From Rhodopseudomonas palustris (lineage in GTDB: Bacteria > Pseudomonadota > Alphaproteobacteria > Rhizobiales > Xanthobacteraceae), in the NCBI RefSeq assembly GCF_003031265.1, contig NZ_CP019966.1, positions 1,860,001 through 1,924,000 of the forward strand: DNA of 64,000 bases. Direction: 5' to 3'. Below, piece by piece: positions 55,772 through 64,000 of the stretch. A program made the translations under genes and the position numbers. The first letter of the stretch is position 1. Every line of letters starts with the position of its first letter. The notes beneath the pieces are model-generated. The model searched no databases and was not told where the DNA came from. It worked only from the letters and a program-made list of their open reading frames with translations.

Positions 55772-56835
55772 CCGTGCCATCCTGTGAGTTTGATCAGCAT
55801 CAGCGAGAAGCCGGCGATGAACAGCGACGCGGTGAGGCCGAGCAAGGCGGGGCGTAGGCCGCGCGCGGCGAGTTTGCGCAGGTCGGTCTCCAGTCCCATA
55901 GCCGCCAGCGCCATCGACAAAAGGAAGCCGGTGATCGCCACGATCCAGCTCTTGGCCTCGTGCGGGATGGCGACGAACTGGTTGACGCCGATCATCGCCA
56001 CGAAGCCGAGCACAAACCAGGGCATCGGCGGCGCCGCGCCGCGGTCGCTGGCGGGCAGATGCTTGGCGCGGAAGCGGGCCAGCATGCCAAGCGCGATCAC
56101 CAGCGGCGCCAGCAGCATCACCCGAGCCAGCTTGGCGATGGTGCCGAATTCACCGGCGCGCTGGCCGCCCTGGAAGCTTGTCGCCACGACCTGGGCGATC
56201 TCGTGGATGGAGGCGCCGCTCCACAGCCCGAAGCCGTGAGCATCGAGATTGAACGCCGCCTGCAGCAGCGGGTAGCCGACCATTGCCAAAGAGCCGAACA
56301 CGGTGACGCAGGCGACCCCATAGGCGACGTCCTCGTCGTCGGCGCGGGTCACGGTGTTGGTGGCGATGATCGCAGAGGCGCCGCAGATCGATGTGCCGGC
56401 GGCGATAAGCTCGGCGAGCTTGCGGTCGACGCCGAGCACACGACCGAACCACACCGTAAAGCAGAAGGTGGCGAGCAGCGTTGCGGCGATGATCGCAAGG
56501 CCTGCGCCGCCGACCTCGATCAGCTGCGCGGTGGTGAGCTGCAGGCCGAGCAGGATGATGGCGAAGCGCAGCACTCGCCGCAGGCTGAACTTGACCCCCG
56601 GCACCGCCCAGGACGGCGTGCCGATGGCATTGTGGCCGACGATGCCGATCAGGATCGCCAGCAGCATCGGGCTGATGCCGGGCATGCCCGGAATGGCATG
56701 CAGGCCGACGGCGGCGGTTGCGATTGCGGCGGTCACCGCCACCCCTGGGGCGATCGCCGCGAGATGCTGTCCAAGGTGGGCGGCACGAGGGTGGTGGGGG
56801 TGCGGGTTCGGCTTGGCATTTGTGATCAGGCTCAT
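55768..56835 (-). CDS. yeiH: YeiH-family (UPF0324) membrane transporter
   Basis: 355 aa from the ATG at 56835 with AAGGAG upstream. About ten hydrophobic segments. Recognised by the family segments [39 protein letters not shown] (here [15 protein letters not shown]) and the [13 protein letters not shown] motif. YeiH proteins are inner membrane carriers of poorly known substrate; relatives have been proposed to export sulfonate- or taurine-derived anions, which I do not claim here. The gene heads a two-gene operon with the LysR regulator. Confidence 0.9.
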   Translation of the reverse strand: MSLITNAKPNPHPHHPRAAHLGQHLAAIAPGVAVTAAIATAAVGLHAIPGMPGISPMLLAILIGIVGHNAIGTPSWAVPGVKFSLRRVLRFAIILLGLQLTTAQLIEVGGAGLAIIAATLLATFCFTVWFGRVLGVDRKLAELIAAGTSICGASAIIATNTVTRADDEDVAYGVACVTVFGSLAMVGYPLLQAAFNLDAHGFGLWSGASIHEIAQVVATSFQGGQRAGEFGTIAKLARVMLLAPLVIALGMLARFRAKHLPASDRGAAPPMPWFVLGFVAMIGVNQFVAIPHEAKSWIVAITGFLLSMALAAMGLETDLRKLAARGLRPALLGLTASLFIAGFSLMLIKLTGWHG

Positions 56836-56884
56836 GGATCGGCTCCTTGTTGGCCAATCCATTGCGGTTCCAGACTCATCAATC

Positions 56885-56902
56885 AAACAGATTGTTCTGT
56901 TT
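56885..56902. promoter_or_regulatory. Candidate operator upstream of yeiH
   Basis: AAACAGA and TCTGTTT are perfect 7-base arms around TTGT, 50-67 bases upstream of the yeiH start, followed by an AT-rich stretch with ATTAATC that is compatible with a promoter. Binding by the LysR protein of the same operon is plausible. Confidence 0.45.
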
Positions 56903-57116
56903 AAAGCAATCGATTTAGATGATTAATCTCCCAAGTGCCCGCCTAAAGCAGAGTTCCTTCTCTCTGGAACCGCCGCTGCACCGGATCGTTGCCAAGGTGT
57001 GACGCGTGCGGACGCCGGTTGGCAGCTTGCTTACCAAAGCGGGAGATCCGCCCCAGGACGTCACAGCGCGTCCGCGGGTTCCATGCTACACAGGGGCACG
57101 CTGGAGGGGATCGATC

Positions 57117-57887
57117 ATGACAGACCTGCATTCAGACCCGTCGCGTGCGAAATGGCATTCCGGCATCGGCGGCTTCGTTGCCACCGAGTGGCCGTATCTG
57201 TTGATGCTGCTGTTGGCGCTGTTCGGGGTCGCTTACACCAGCTTCTCCGAAACCAGCATCTACTGGGTGATCCTGGCCCCGTTCATCGGCCTGGTCTGCG
57301 TGGTGTCGCGCTGGCGTGAAGCCCGCGCCGCCGATCAGCACGTCTATCTGGTGGTGTCGCAGGTGCTGCATTGGGGCGCCGTGCTGCTGACCATGGAATT
57401 GATGTCGCTGCAGGTGACGCGCCAGCTCAGCGGGCTTGCCGCTGCGCTCGGCGTGCTGACCCTGCTGGCGCTCGGCACCTTCACGGCCGGTTTGCACATC
57501 CGCGCCTGGAAGATCGCGGTGGTCGGCGTCATCCTTGGCGTCAGCGTCCCGGCGATCGCCTTCCTGCAGCAATCGGCGCTGCTGATCCTGCTGGTGATCG
57601 GCCTGATCATCGCCATCGTGGTACCGTTCGTTTGGGCCAAGCGCCGGCCCGCGCCGGCTTCGGAGCCGCTGTTCCAGCCGCCGTTCACCCGCACCACCAC
57701 GCCGCCGACCTCGGCCAGCGCGCGGCCGGTGCCGCAGCCGCCGCTGTACGAAACGCCGGTCGCGGCCCCGATGCCGGTCGCCCCGCCACCGGCCCCGACG
57801 CCCAGCGCTGCCGAGCCGGCCTCGCCGCCGCCGCCGGACAGCGACACGCCGCCGGACAACGTCCGCAACATCTCGGGCGCGCGCTAA
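57117..57887 (+). CDS. Membrane protein with proline-rich C-terminus, unknown family
   Basis: 256 aa from the ATG at 57117 with GGAGGGG upstream. Six hydrophobic segments are visible between residues 25 and 175 (for example YLLMLLLALFGVAYTSF and SALLILLVIGLIIAIVVPF). Residues about 180-256 are rich in Pro, Ala, Thr and Ser and are probably disordered, on the cytoplasmic side if the membrane core has six helices with the N-terminus inside. It lies 101 bases before ppc on the same strand. I do not recognise a named family. Confidence 0.75.
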   Translation: MTDLHSDPSRAKWHSGIGGFVATEWPYLLMLLLALFGVAYTSFSETSIYWVILAPFIGLVCVVSRWREARAADQHVYLVVSQVLHWGAVLLTMELMSLQVTRQLSGLAAALGVLTLLALGTFTAGLHIRAWKIAVVGVILGVSVPAIAFLQQSALLILLVIGLIIAIVVPFVWAKRRPAPASEPLFQPPFTRTTTPPTSASARPVPQPPLYETPVAAPMPVAPPPAPTPSAAEPASPPPPDSDTPPDNVRNISGAR

Positions 57888-57988
57888 CTACGCTTCGACC
57901 GGCCCGCGCCACGTGTACCGCCGATTCTTAATCTTGCGTGCGGTGCACAAAATCCTTCAGGATACCGATCTGATCCTGGAGTGCTGCG

Positions 57989-60799
57989 ATGTCGTCGTTG
58001 AACCTGTCCGCCGGTGCCGAGCCGGTTTCCGAACGTCCTGACGACGCGGCCGCGATCGAGGCCGAGACCCGGCTGCGCAACGACATCCGGCTGCTCGGCC
58101 GGATCCTCGGCGACACCGTGCGCGAGCAGGAAGGCCAGACCGTGTTCGATCTGGTCGAGAACATCCGCCAGACCTCGATCCGCTTCCATCGCGACGACGA
58201 CAAGACCGCGCGCGCCGAGCTCGAAGGCATCCTGGACGGGATGTCGATCCCCGACACGATGCGGATCGTTCGCGCCTTCAGCTATTTTTCGCACCTCGCC
58301 AACATCGCCGAGGACCAGAACAACATCCGCCAGATGCGCGCCGGCTCGACCGCGGGCTCGGCGCCGCGCGCCGGACTGCTCGCCAAGACGTTGGCGCACG
58401 CGCGGCAGGAAGGGATCAGTGCGGCGGAGCTGCGCAAGTTCTTTGCCACCGCGCTGGTCAGCCCGGTGCTGACCGCGCACCCGACCGAAGTGCGCCGCAA
58501 GAGCACGATGGACCGCGAGATGCAGATCGCTTGGCTGCTCGATCAGCGTGATCGCGTTCAGCTCACCGCCGACGAATGGGCCGACAATGAGGAGCGGCTG
58601 CGCCGCGCCGTCGAGACGCTGTGGAAGACCAACCTGCTGCGCCGGACCAAGCTGACGGTGCTGGATGAAGTCACCAACGGCCTGTCGTTCTACGACTACA
58701 CCTTCCTGCGCGAGGTGCCGCGGCTGCACAGTGCGCTGGAAGACCGGCTTGCCGATGCGGCGAAGGCCGAAGGCGTCAACAGCGAAGGCGAGCTGGCGAG
58801 CTTCCTGCGGATGGGAAGCTGGATCGGCGGCGATCGCGATGGCAATCCGTTCGTCACCGCCGAGGTGCTGCACGGCACCTTGAAGCTGCAGAGCACGCGC
58901 GTGCTGCGCTATTATCTCGACGAGTTGCACGAGCTTGGCTCGGAGTTGTCGCTGGCCTCGCATCTCGCCGGCACCACCGACACCGTGAAGGCACTGGCCG
59001 AGACATCGCCCGACACCTCGCCGCATCGCAAATACGAGCCGTATCGCCTCGCGGTGTCCGGCATCTATGCGCGCCTCGCTGCCACTGCGCTCAAGCTCGA
59101 GGTCGAGAACCTCCGCGCGCCGGTCGGCGAGGCCGAGCCTTACGCCAGCGCGCAGGACTTCAAGGCCGATCTCGACGCCATCCATCTGTCGCTCACCCAG
59201 CACAATTCCGGCGTGATCGCGCGCGGCCGGCTGCGCCAGCTTCGCCGCGCGATCGACTGCTTTGGCTTCCATCTCGCCAGCCTGGACATGCGGCAGAACT
59301 CGGCGGTGCACGAGCGCACCATTACCGAGCTGATGGACGCCGCGCGGCCCGGCACCTCCTATGCGATGCTCGACGAGGAAGCGCGGATCGCGCTCTTGAT
59401 CAGCGAGCTGCGCAGCACCCGGCCGCTGACGTCGATGTTCGTCAAATACAGCGACGAGACCGTGGGCGAGCTCGCAGTGTTCCGCGAAGCCGCGAAGGCG
59501 CACGCGACCTACGGGGCAGCGGCGATCCCCCAATGCATCATCTCGATGACCAAGGGGGTCTCCGATCTGCTCGAAGTCGCGGTGCTGCTCAAGGAAGTCG
59601 GGCTGATCGATCCGTCGGGGCGCAGCGCCATCAACGTGGTGCCGCTGTTCGAGACGATCGAGGACCTGCAGGCCTGCGCCAAGATCATGGACCGGCTGTT
59701 GTCGATCCCGGAATATCGCCGGCTGGTCGACAGCCGCGGCTCGGTGCAGGAGGTGATGCTCGGCTACTCCGACAGCAACAAGGACGGCGGCTTCGTCACC
59801 TCGGGCTGGGAGCTGTACAAGGCCGAGATCGGCCTGATCGAGATCTTCGAGCACCATGGCGTGCGGTTGCGGCTGTTCCACGGCCGCGGCGGCTCGGTCG
59901 GCCGTGGCGGCGGCCCGAGCTACGACGCCATCGTGGCGCAGCCGGGCGGCGCCGTGAACGGCCAGATCCGCATCACCGAGCAGGGCGAGATCATCACCAG
60001 CAAATATTCCAACGTCGAAGTCGGCCGCAACAACCTCGAGATCCTCGCCGCCGCGACGCTGGAAGCGAGCCTGTTGCAGCCGAAGCGGGTGGCGCCGCAT
60101 CGCGATTATCTCGAGGCGATGGAGCAGCTCTCGGCATTGGCCTTCAAGGCGTATCGCGGCCTGGTGTACGAGACCGACGGCTTCGTCGACTACTTCTGGG
60201 CATCGACGGTGATCAACGAGATCTCGACGCTGAACATCGGCAGCCGCCCGGCCTCGCGCAAGAAGACGCGCGCGATCGAGGATCTGCGCGCGATCCCGTG
60301 GGTGTTCTCATGGGCGCAGTGCCGGCTGATGCTGCCGGGCTGGTACGGTTTCGGCAGCGCGGTCTCGGCCTGGGTCACCACGCACCCCGAAAAGGGCATC
60401 GCCTTCCTGCAAAAGATGTATCAGGAGTGGCCGTTCTTTCGCACGCTGCTGTCGAACATGGACATGGTGCTGTCGAAGAGCTCGATCGGCATTGCCTCGC
60501 GCTATGCTGAGCTGGTCGAGGACGTCGATATTCGTGAGCGCATCTTCGGCCGTATCCGCGCCGAATGGCATTCGTCGATCGAGTATCTGTTCGCGATCAT
60601 GCAGCAGGACCGCCTGCTGCAGAGCAACCCGCTGCTCGAACGCTCGATCCGCCACCGCTTCCCGTATCTCGACCCCCTGAACCACGTCCAGGTCCAGCTG
60701 CTGCGCGAACACCGCACCCATGATCCGGACGAACAGGTGCTCCGCGGCGTGCAACTGACGATCAACGGGATTTCGGCGGGGCTGCGTAATAGCGGGTGA
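57989..60799 (+). CDS. ppc: Phosphoenolpyruvate carboxylase
   Basis: 936 aa, full length. It makes oxaloacetate from phosphoenolpyruvate and bicarbonate, replenishing the TCA cycle. Catalytic motifs are present: [10 protein letters not shown] with the essential His164, the Lys/Arg-containing [10 protein letters not shown], the glycine-rich [14 protein letters not shown] near 630-643, and the [17 protein letters not shown] segment. The C-terminus ends LRNSG where most bacterial forms end MRNTG, a minor change at the feedback inhibitor side. The ATG has GGAG upstream. Confidence 0.97.
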   Translation: MSSLNLSAGAEPVSERPDDAAAIEAETRLRNDIRLLGRILGDTVREQEGQTVFDLVENIRQTSIRFHRDDDKTARAELEGILDGMSIPDTMRIVRAFSYFSHLANIAEDQNNIRQMRAGSTAGSAPRAGLLAKTLAHARQEGISAAELRKFFATALVSPVLTAHPTEVRRKSTMDREMQIAWLLDQRDRVQLTADEWADNEERLRRAVETLWKTNLLRRTKLTVLDEVTNGLSFYDYTFLREVPRLHSALEDRLADAAKAEGVNSEGELASFLRMGSWIGGDRDGNPFVTAEVLHGTLKLQSTRVLRYYLDELHELGSELSLASHLAGTTDTVKALAETSPDTSPHRKYEPYRLAVSGIYARLAATALKLEVENLRAPVGEAEPYASAQDFKADLDAIHLSLTQHNSGVIARGRLRQLRRAIDCFGFHLASLDMRQNSAVHERTITELMDAARPGTSYAMLDEEARIALLISELRSTRPLTSMFVKYSDETVGELAVFREAAKAHATYGAAAIPQCIISMTKGVSDLLEVAVLLKEVGLIDPSGRSAINVVPLFETIEDLQACAKIMDRLLSIPEYRRLVDSRGSVQEVMLGYSDSNKDGGFVTSGWELYKAEIGLIEIFEHHGVRLRLFHGRGGSVGRGGGPSYDAIVAQPGGAVNGQIRITEQGEIITSKYSNVEVGRNNLEILAAATLEASLLQPKRVAPHRDYLEAMEQLSALAFKAYRGLVYETDGFVDYFWASTVINEISTLNIGSRPASRKKTRAIEDLRAIPWVFSWAQCRLMLPGWYGFGSAVSAWVTTHPEKGIAFLQKMYQEWPFFRTLLSNMDMVLSKSSIGIASRYAELVEDVDIRERIFGRIRAEWHSSIEYLFAIMQQDRLLQSNPLLERSIRHRFPYLDPLNHVQVQLLREHRTHDPDEQVLRGVQLTINGISAGLRNSG

Positions 60800-60915
60800 G
60801 GGCGGGCTGCCGCTGGGATTGGTCTGGGCTCATTTAGCCGGTGGAAAGGCGCGCCTGTTAGATTGGCGGCGATGCTGAAGCGGACGAGTGGCCGCAGACA
60901 CCGAGGACGTCCACC

Positions 60916-61245
60916 ATGCATTGGCTCTATCTTCTGATCGCGATCGTGGCCGAAGTCGCCGGGACATCGGCGCTGAAGGCGTCGCAGGGGTTTACGGTGC
61001 TGTTGCCGTCGGTGCTGGTCGTCGTCGGCTATGGTGCTGCGTTCTATTTCCTGTCGCTGACGCTGAGCAGCATCTCGGTCGGCGTCGCTTATGCGCTGTG
61101 GTCCGGGATCGGGATCGTGCTGATCTCGGCGGTCGGCTGGCTGTGGTTCGGCCAGGCCTTGGACACCGCGGCGATGGTCGGCATCGCGTTCATCATCGCC
61201 GGCGTCGGCATCATCAATTTCTTCTCGAACGTGTCGGCGCATTAG
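60916..61245 (+). CDS. Small multidrug resistance (SMR) exporter
   Basis: 109 aa with four membrane helices. It follows the EmrE/QacC pattern: IAIVAEVAGTSALKASQGF with the essential Glu13, GYGAAFYFLSLTLSSISVG, AYALWSGIGIVLISAVGWLWFG and the last helix GIAFIIAGVGIINFFS. Such dimers exchange protons for cationic drugs or guanidinium. The WSGIG segment and length favour the EmrE type over SugE. It stands alone 117 bases behind ppc. Confidence 0.9.
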   Translation: MHWLYLLIAIVAEVAGTSALKASQGFTVLLPSVLVVVGYGAAFYFLSLTLSSISVGVAYALWSGIGIVLISAVGWLWFGQALDTAAMVGIAFIIAGVGIINFFSNVSAH

Positions 61246-61655
61246 AGCGCAAGCTTCGCCGGCGCGGGCTCGCCGAGACCCGCGCGGATAATTTCGGCAC
61301 TGCGATCTGCCGCGTCGCTTCAAGCCGAGCCGAATCGATCCTCCGACTTTGCATCCCGATACCGCGAGCGCTGTATCCCGCTACGGTCTGGTAGAGGGGT
61401 AGTTAGTTGCGTGCCAAAAATGTCGGCGCGTGTGCTTAGTTAGTAAGCACGAAGTACGACAGGTCAAACTTTTGTCAGGATGGTGGCCAGCGCACCGATG
61501 GCGCTAACTGGTTGGCGACCGACCCTTTCGACGGATCAGGCGATCTCGGGGGCGGTTCGACAATGCGAACGCGCGTTCGCTGTGCCATGCCGGCTCGGCT
61601 TCGTTGATTGAATGCCCCGGCGCGCGGCCCGATCGCGGCGGAGAAGGGGCGTCCG
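61246..61655. other. Intergenic stretch with two hairpins, no gene
   Basis: The 410 bases after the SMR gene carry a GCGCGGG/CCCGCGC hairpin (61262-61285) that could end the SMR transcript, and a GTGCTTA/TAAGCAC hairpin around GTTAG (61432-61450) in a relatively AT-rich stretch that may contain the promoter of the OmpA-domain gene. No open frame is supported. Confidence 0.6.
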
Positions 61656-62966
61656 ATGCTGTATCTTGTCACTCATTATTGGATCTGGCTGGCGGCGGCC
61701 TTCGTCGTCGGCGCGGTCACGCCGCTGCTCGCGCAGAAATTCGGTTGGGCGGCCGACCTTGAGAATTACTGGGTGAGCCGGGTCGGCGTCGTGCTCGCCT
61801 TGGCGCTGGTGCTGGTCGCCGCGCAACTCGCCTCCGGCAAGGCCGAGCTACTGCTCGAAGCCGGCGTCGGGCTGGTGATTGCTTACTTCGTCGGCGGGCT
61901 GGCCGGCGGCATCGCGCCGGGCCTGCTGCCGGTGCGGTTCGAAGGCTGGTGGGTCGGCCTGTTTGCGACCGGGCTGATTTTGGCGGTGTTCGGCATCACC
62001 ACGCTGCCGAAGCTGGAGCCGGATCTGCGCGAGCGCGTCGCCGACGTGGTGAAGGAAGCCGGCGCCGATCCGCTCAACTTCGACGTCGCCGGGCGCGACG
62101 TGCTGTTGCCGGCCGATCTCGGCAGCGACAAGGTGCGGGCCGCACTCGGCGAGCAGATCCTGAAGGTGCCGGGCGTGCGCCGCGTTGCCGATGTCGACGA
62201 CCTGAGTGGCGCGGCGCTGGCCGCCAAGACGGTGGCGAAGCTGCAGGCTGAAGCCGAGGCGAAGGCCAAGGCGGAGGCGGCCGCGAAGGAAGCCGCCGCC
62301 AAGGAGGCTGCTGCCAAGGCCGTCAAGGATGCGGCGCAGAAGCATGCTGCCGCCAAGGCCAAGGCGGACGCCGAAGCGAAGGAAGCAGCCGCGAAGGCCG
62401 CCGCTGAAGCTGCGGCCAAGGAAGCTGCTGCAAAGGAAGCCGCAGCCAAAGCCGCGGCGGAAGCGGCCGCCAAGCAGGCTGCTGCCGATGAGGCGGCGAA
62501 GAAGGCGGCTGATGACGCGGCCAAGCAGGCAGCCGCCAAGCCGGCCGCTGCGCTCGCGGAGATCAAGACCGCGAACGCCACCGGCGCGCTGCCGGCAAGC
62601 CCGGCGCAGGATTGCCAGGGGCGGGTGTCGGCTCTGGCTTCTGCGGAGAAGATCAACTTCGAACGCCGCAGCGCGGTGATCGACAAGGCATCGCAGCCGC
62701 TGCTCGACAAGCTTGCCGCCGCGATCAAGCAGTGCCCGGCGGTGACCATCGAGGTCGCCGGCTACACCGACGGCGCCGGCAAGAAGTCCGCCAACATCGC
62801 GCTGTCGAAGCGCCGCGCCGAAGCGGTGGTGGCAAGCCTGACCAAGGCCGGGATCGGCTCGGTCAAGCTGGCGGCGGAAGGCTACGGTTCGGCCAAGCCG
62901 ATCGCCAGCAACGACAGCGCCGAAGGCCGGGCGCAAAATCGGCGGATCGAATTCGTGGTGAAGTAA
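61656..62966 (+). CDS. OmpA-domain protein with membrane core and long Ala/Lys/Glu-rich linker
   Basis: 436 aa from the ATG at 61656 with GGAGAAGGGG upstream. Four hydrophobic segments (about 4-25, 42-60, 66-90, 98-116) are followed by a small domain (121-183) ending PGVRRVADVDDL that resembles a BON-type fold. Residues about 195-298 are almost only Ala, Lys and Glu, with many KEAAA units, expected to form a single rigid helix as in TolA. The C-terminal OmpA domain (about 325-436) has TIEVAGYTDGAGKKSAN and the peptidoglycan-binding AQNRRIEF. It probably links inner membrane and cell wall. Confidence 0.87.
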   Translation: MLYLVTHYWIWLAAAFVVGAVTPLLAQKFGWAADLENYWVSRVGVVLALALVLVAAQLASGKAELLLEAGVGLVIAYFVGGLAGGIAPGLLPVRFEGWWVGLFATGLILAVFGITTLPKLEPDLRERVADVVKEAGADPLNFDVAGRDVLLPADLGSDKVRAALGEQILKVPGVRRVADVDDLSGAALAAKTVAKLQAEAEAKAKAEAAAKEAAAKEAAAKAVKDAAQKHAAAKAKADAEAKEAAAKAAAEAAAKEAAAKEAAAKAAAEAAAKQAAADEAAKKAADDAAKQAAAKPAAALAEIKTANATGALPASPAQDCQGRVSALASAEKINFERRSAVIDKASQPLLDKLAAAIKQCPAVTIEVAGYTDGAGKKSANIALSKRRAEAVVASLTKAGIGSVKLAAEGYGSAKPIASNDSAEGRAQNRRIEFVVK

Positions 62967-62995
62967 CTCCCCCTCCAAGGTGCTTCACCCGACGG

Positions 62996-63023
62996 AAAAG
63001 CCCGCTGCAAGGCGGGCTTTTCT
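62996..63023 (+). terminator. Rho-independent terminator after the OmpA-domain gene
   Basis: AAAAGCCCGC and GCGGGCTTTT form a perfect 10-base stem with a TGCAAG loop, followed by CTGTG after the T run. Because the stem carries A and T ends, it can work in both directions. Confidence 0.88.
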
Positions 63024-63058
63024 GTGTGTGCAAACGGCGGGGGCTGTTAGTTCTTCGA

Positions 63059-63175
63059 GTCATTCCGGGGCGCGAGCGCAGCTCGCCGACCCGGAATCCC
63101 GAGTTGGTAGCGACGGCCGGGTGCTCTACAGCTCCGGATTCCGGGTTCGCGCCTAGCGGCGCGCCCCGGAATGAC
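63059..63175. repeat. Palindromic intergenic repeat, family B copy 5
   Basis: Starts GTCATTCCGGGGCGCGAGCG and ends GGCGCGCCCCGGAATGAC, between convergent genes. The inner arms CCCGGAATCCC and CGGATTCCGGG are intact. Confidence 0.88.
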
Positions 63176-63217
63176 GTGCTGGTGTTTAACCGATCGTCGT
63201 CGTGGAGCTGACCGAGT

Positions 63218-64000
63218 TTACACCGGATCCCAGTTGAAGATGTCGGCGGAGCGGTCGAGCTTGTAGAACGAGCCCTTGAGCGCCGGCATGCCGTGCTCGG
63301 CGAGGCTTTCGCAGGTCCAGCCGCCGTCGCGATGCACCGAGCGGATCGGACGCGACTGGCCCATCAGGAAGATCTCGTTCATCCGCACGGCGAAGATCTG
63401 GCCGCTGACGTCCTTGGCGGCGTCGCCGAGCAGATACACCGACAGCGGCGCGATCTTCTCCGGGCCCATCTGCTGCATCCGTGCGACGCGGGCCTTCTCG
63501 TCCTCGGTCTCGGTCGGGATGGTGCCGATCAGGCGCGACCAGGCGAACGGCGACACGCAGTTGGAGCGGACGTTGAAGCGCTGCATGTCGAGCGCGATCG
63601 ACTTCGACAGGCCGACGATGCCGAGCTTGGCGGCCGCATAGTTGGCTTGGCCGAAATTGCCGATCAGGCCCGAGGTCGAGGTGAAGTGCACGAACGAGCC
63701 GCTCTCCTGCTCGCGGAACAGCCGGGCGGCGGCGTGCGAGACGTAGAACGTGCCCATCAGGTGCACCTTGATCACCTGCTCGAAGGCGTCGATGCTCATG
63801 CGGTGGAAGATCGCGTCGCGCAGAATGCCGGCGTTGTTCACCACACCGTCGAGCTTGCCGTAGGTGTCGACCGCCTGCTTGACGATCTTGCTGGCGGGAA
63901 TCGCCTCGGCGACGGTCTCGAAATTCGCGACCGCGGTGCCGCCTTCCTTCTTGATCTCCTCGACGACCTGCTCGGCCGGCGCGGCGTCGGTGCCCGAGCC
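63218..64000 (-). CDS. Short-chain dehydrogenase, MFE-2-like, partial at the N-terminus
   Basis: At least 260 residues, with the start beyond the right edge; the frame is open from GSGTDAAPAEQVVEEIKKEG at the edge. Visible motifs are NNAGILRD, catalytic Ser in STSG, and the YAAAK Tyr-Lys pair, then FAWSRLIGTIP. The insert following the Rossmann fold and the GSFYKLDRSADIFNWDPV ending are typical of the 3-hydroxyacyl-CoA dehydrogenase part of peroxisomal-type multifunctional enzymes, or of single-domain bacterial relatives. It should oxidise 3-hydroxyacyl-CoA. It converges on the OmpA-domain gene. The missing start prevents a complete view. Confidence 0.85.
   Translation of the reverse strand, partial: GSGTDAAPAEQVVEEIKKEGGTAVANFETVAEAIPASKIVKQAVDTYGKLDGVVNNAGILRDAIFHRMSIDAFEQVIKVHLMGTFYVSHAAARLFREQESGSFVHFTSTSGLIGNFGQANYAAAKLGIVGLSKSIALDMQRFNVRSNCVSPFAWSRLIGTIPTETEDEKARVARMQQMGPEKIAPLSVYLLGDAAKDVSGQIFAVRMNEIFLMGQSRPIRSVHRDGGWTCESLAEHGMPALKGSFYKLDRSADIFNWDPV

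Noticed and set aside
57884..60100. A 738-residue minus-strand open frame opposite ppc
   Set aside because: It mirrors the highly conserved ppc frame and contains only composition-driven repeats of R, L, A and D.

Overview
The window looks like chromosome of an alphaproteobacterium in the Rhodopseudomonas/Bradyrhizobium group, most likely Rhodopseudomonas palustris or a close relative. The reasons are the high GC content, gene types common in that group (Liv-type ABC operons, many acyl-CoA enzymes, a P450 with a small ferredoxin), and the abundant palindromic intergenic repeats. No photosynthesis gene, rRNA, tRNA, phage, transposase or CRISPR array was seen, so the genus is an inference.

Layout. 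1-6.9 kb: the tail of a probable LysR regulator, alkB, a divergent phenylacetate block (paaK-paaI against paaZ) around a TetR-type operator, a quinone oxidoreductase-like gene and a fibrillin-like protein. 7-16.2 kb: a fatty acid desaturase, a hydrolase-OsmC fusion, a leftward ferredoxin-P450-molybdoenzyme run, an amidase, an SbmA/BacA-like membrane protein and a GH1 glycosidase. 16.3-21.9 kb: a leftward Liv-type ABC operon with a fused LivG-LivF ATPase and a degenerate SDR. 22.1-34 kb: a tartrate/malate dehydrogenase, then a LysR-centred unit with carbamoylase, hydroxyacid dehydrogenase, DUF1445 protein, a second complete Liv-type transporter and a hydroxypyruvate isomerase. This unit may import and break down an N-carbamoyl or ureide compound. 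34.2-38.6 kb: an RND pump with its adaptor.

38.8-51.8 kb is the most interesting part: a densely packed, divergently arranged acyl-CoA catabolism region. It holds two acyl-CoA ligases, three crotonases, a thiolase-like protein, two SDRs, an acyl-CoA dehydrogenase, and an APH-type kinase followed by a DUF6285-type small protein. The kinase, small protein, dehydrogenase, SDR and ligase correspond one for one to LvaA-E of the Pseudomonas putida levulinate pathway, which removes a 4-hydroxy group through phosphorylation of the acyl-CoA. A related palindromic site lies in front of several of these genes and in front of the paa genes, suggesting one acyl-CoA-responsive TetR-type regulator encoded elsewhere.

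51.9-64 kb: a hybrid histidine kinase, a YeiH-family transporter with its LysR regulator, a membrane protein, phosphoenolpyruvate carboxylase, an SMR exporter, an OmpA-domain protein with a long Ala/Lys/Glu-rich helix, and an SDR running off the right edge. At least three families of palindromic repeats, all starting GTCAT and ending ATGAC, sit between genes. Two copies separate a binding-protein gene from its permease gene in the two Liv operons.
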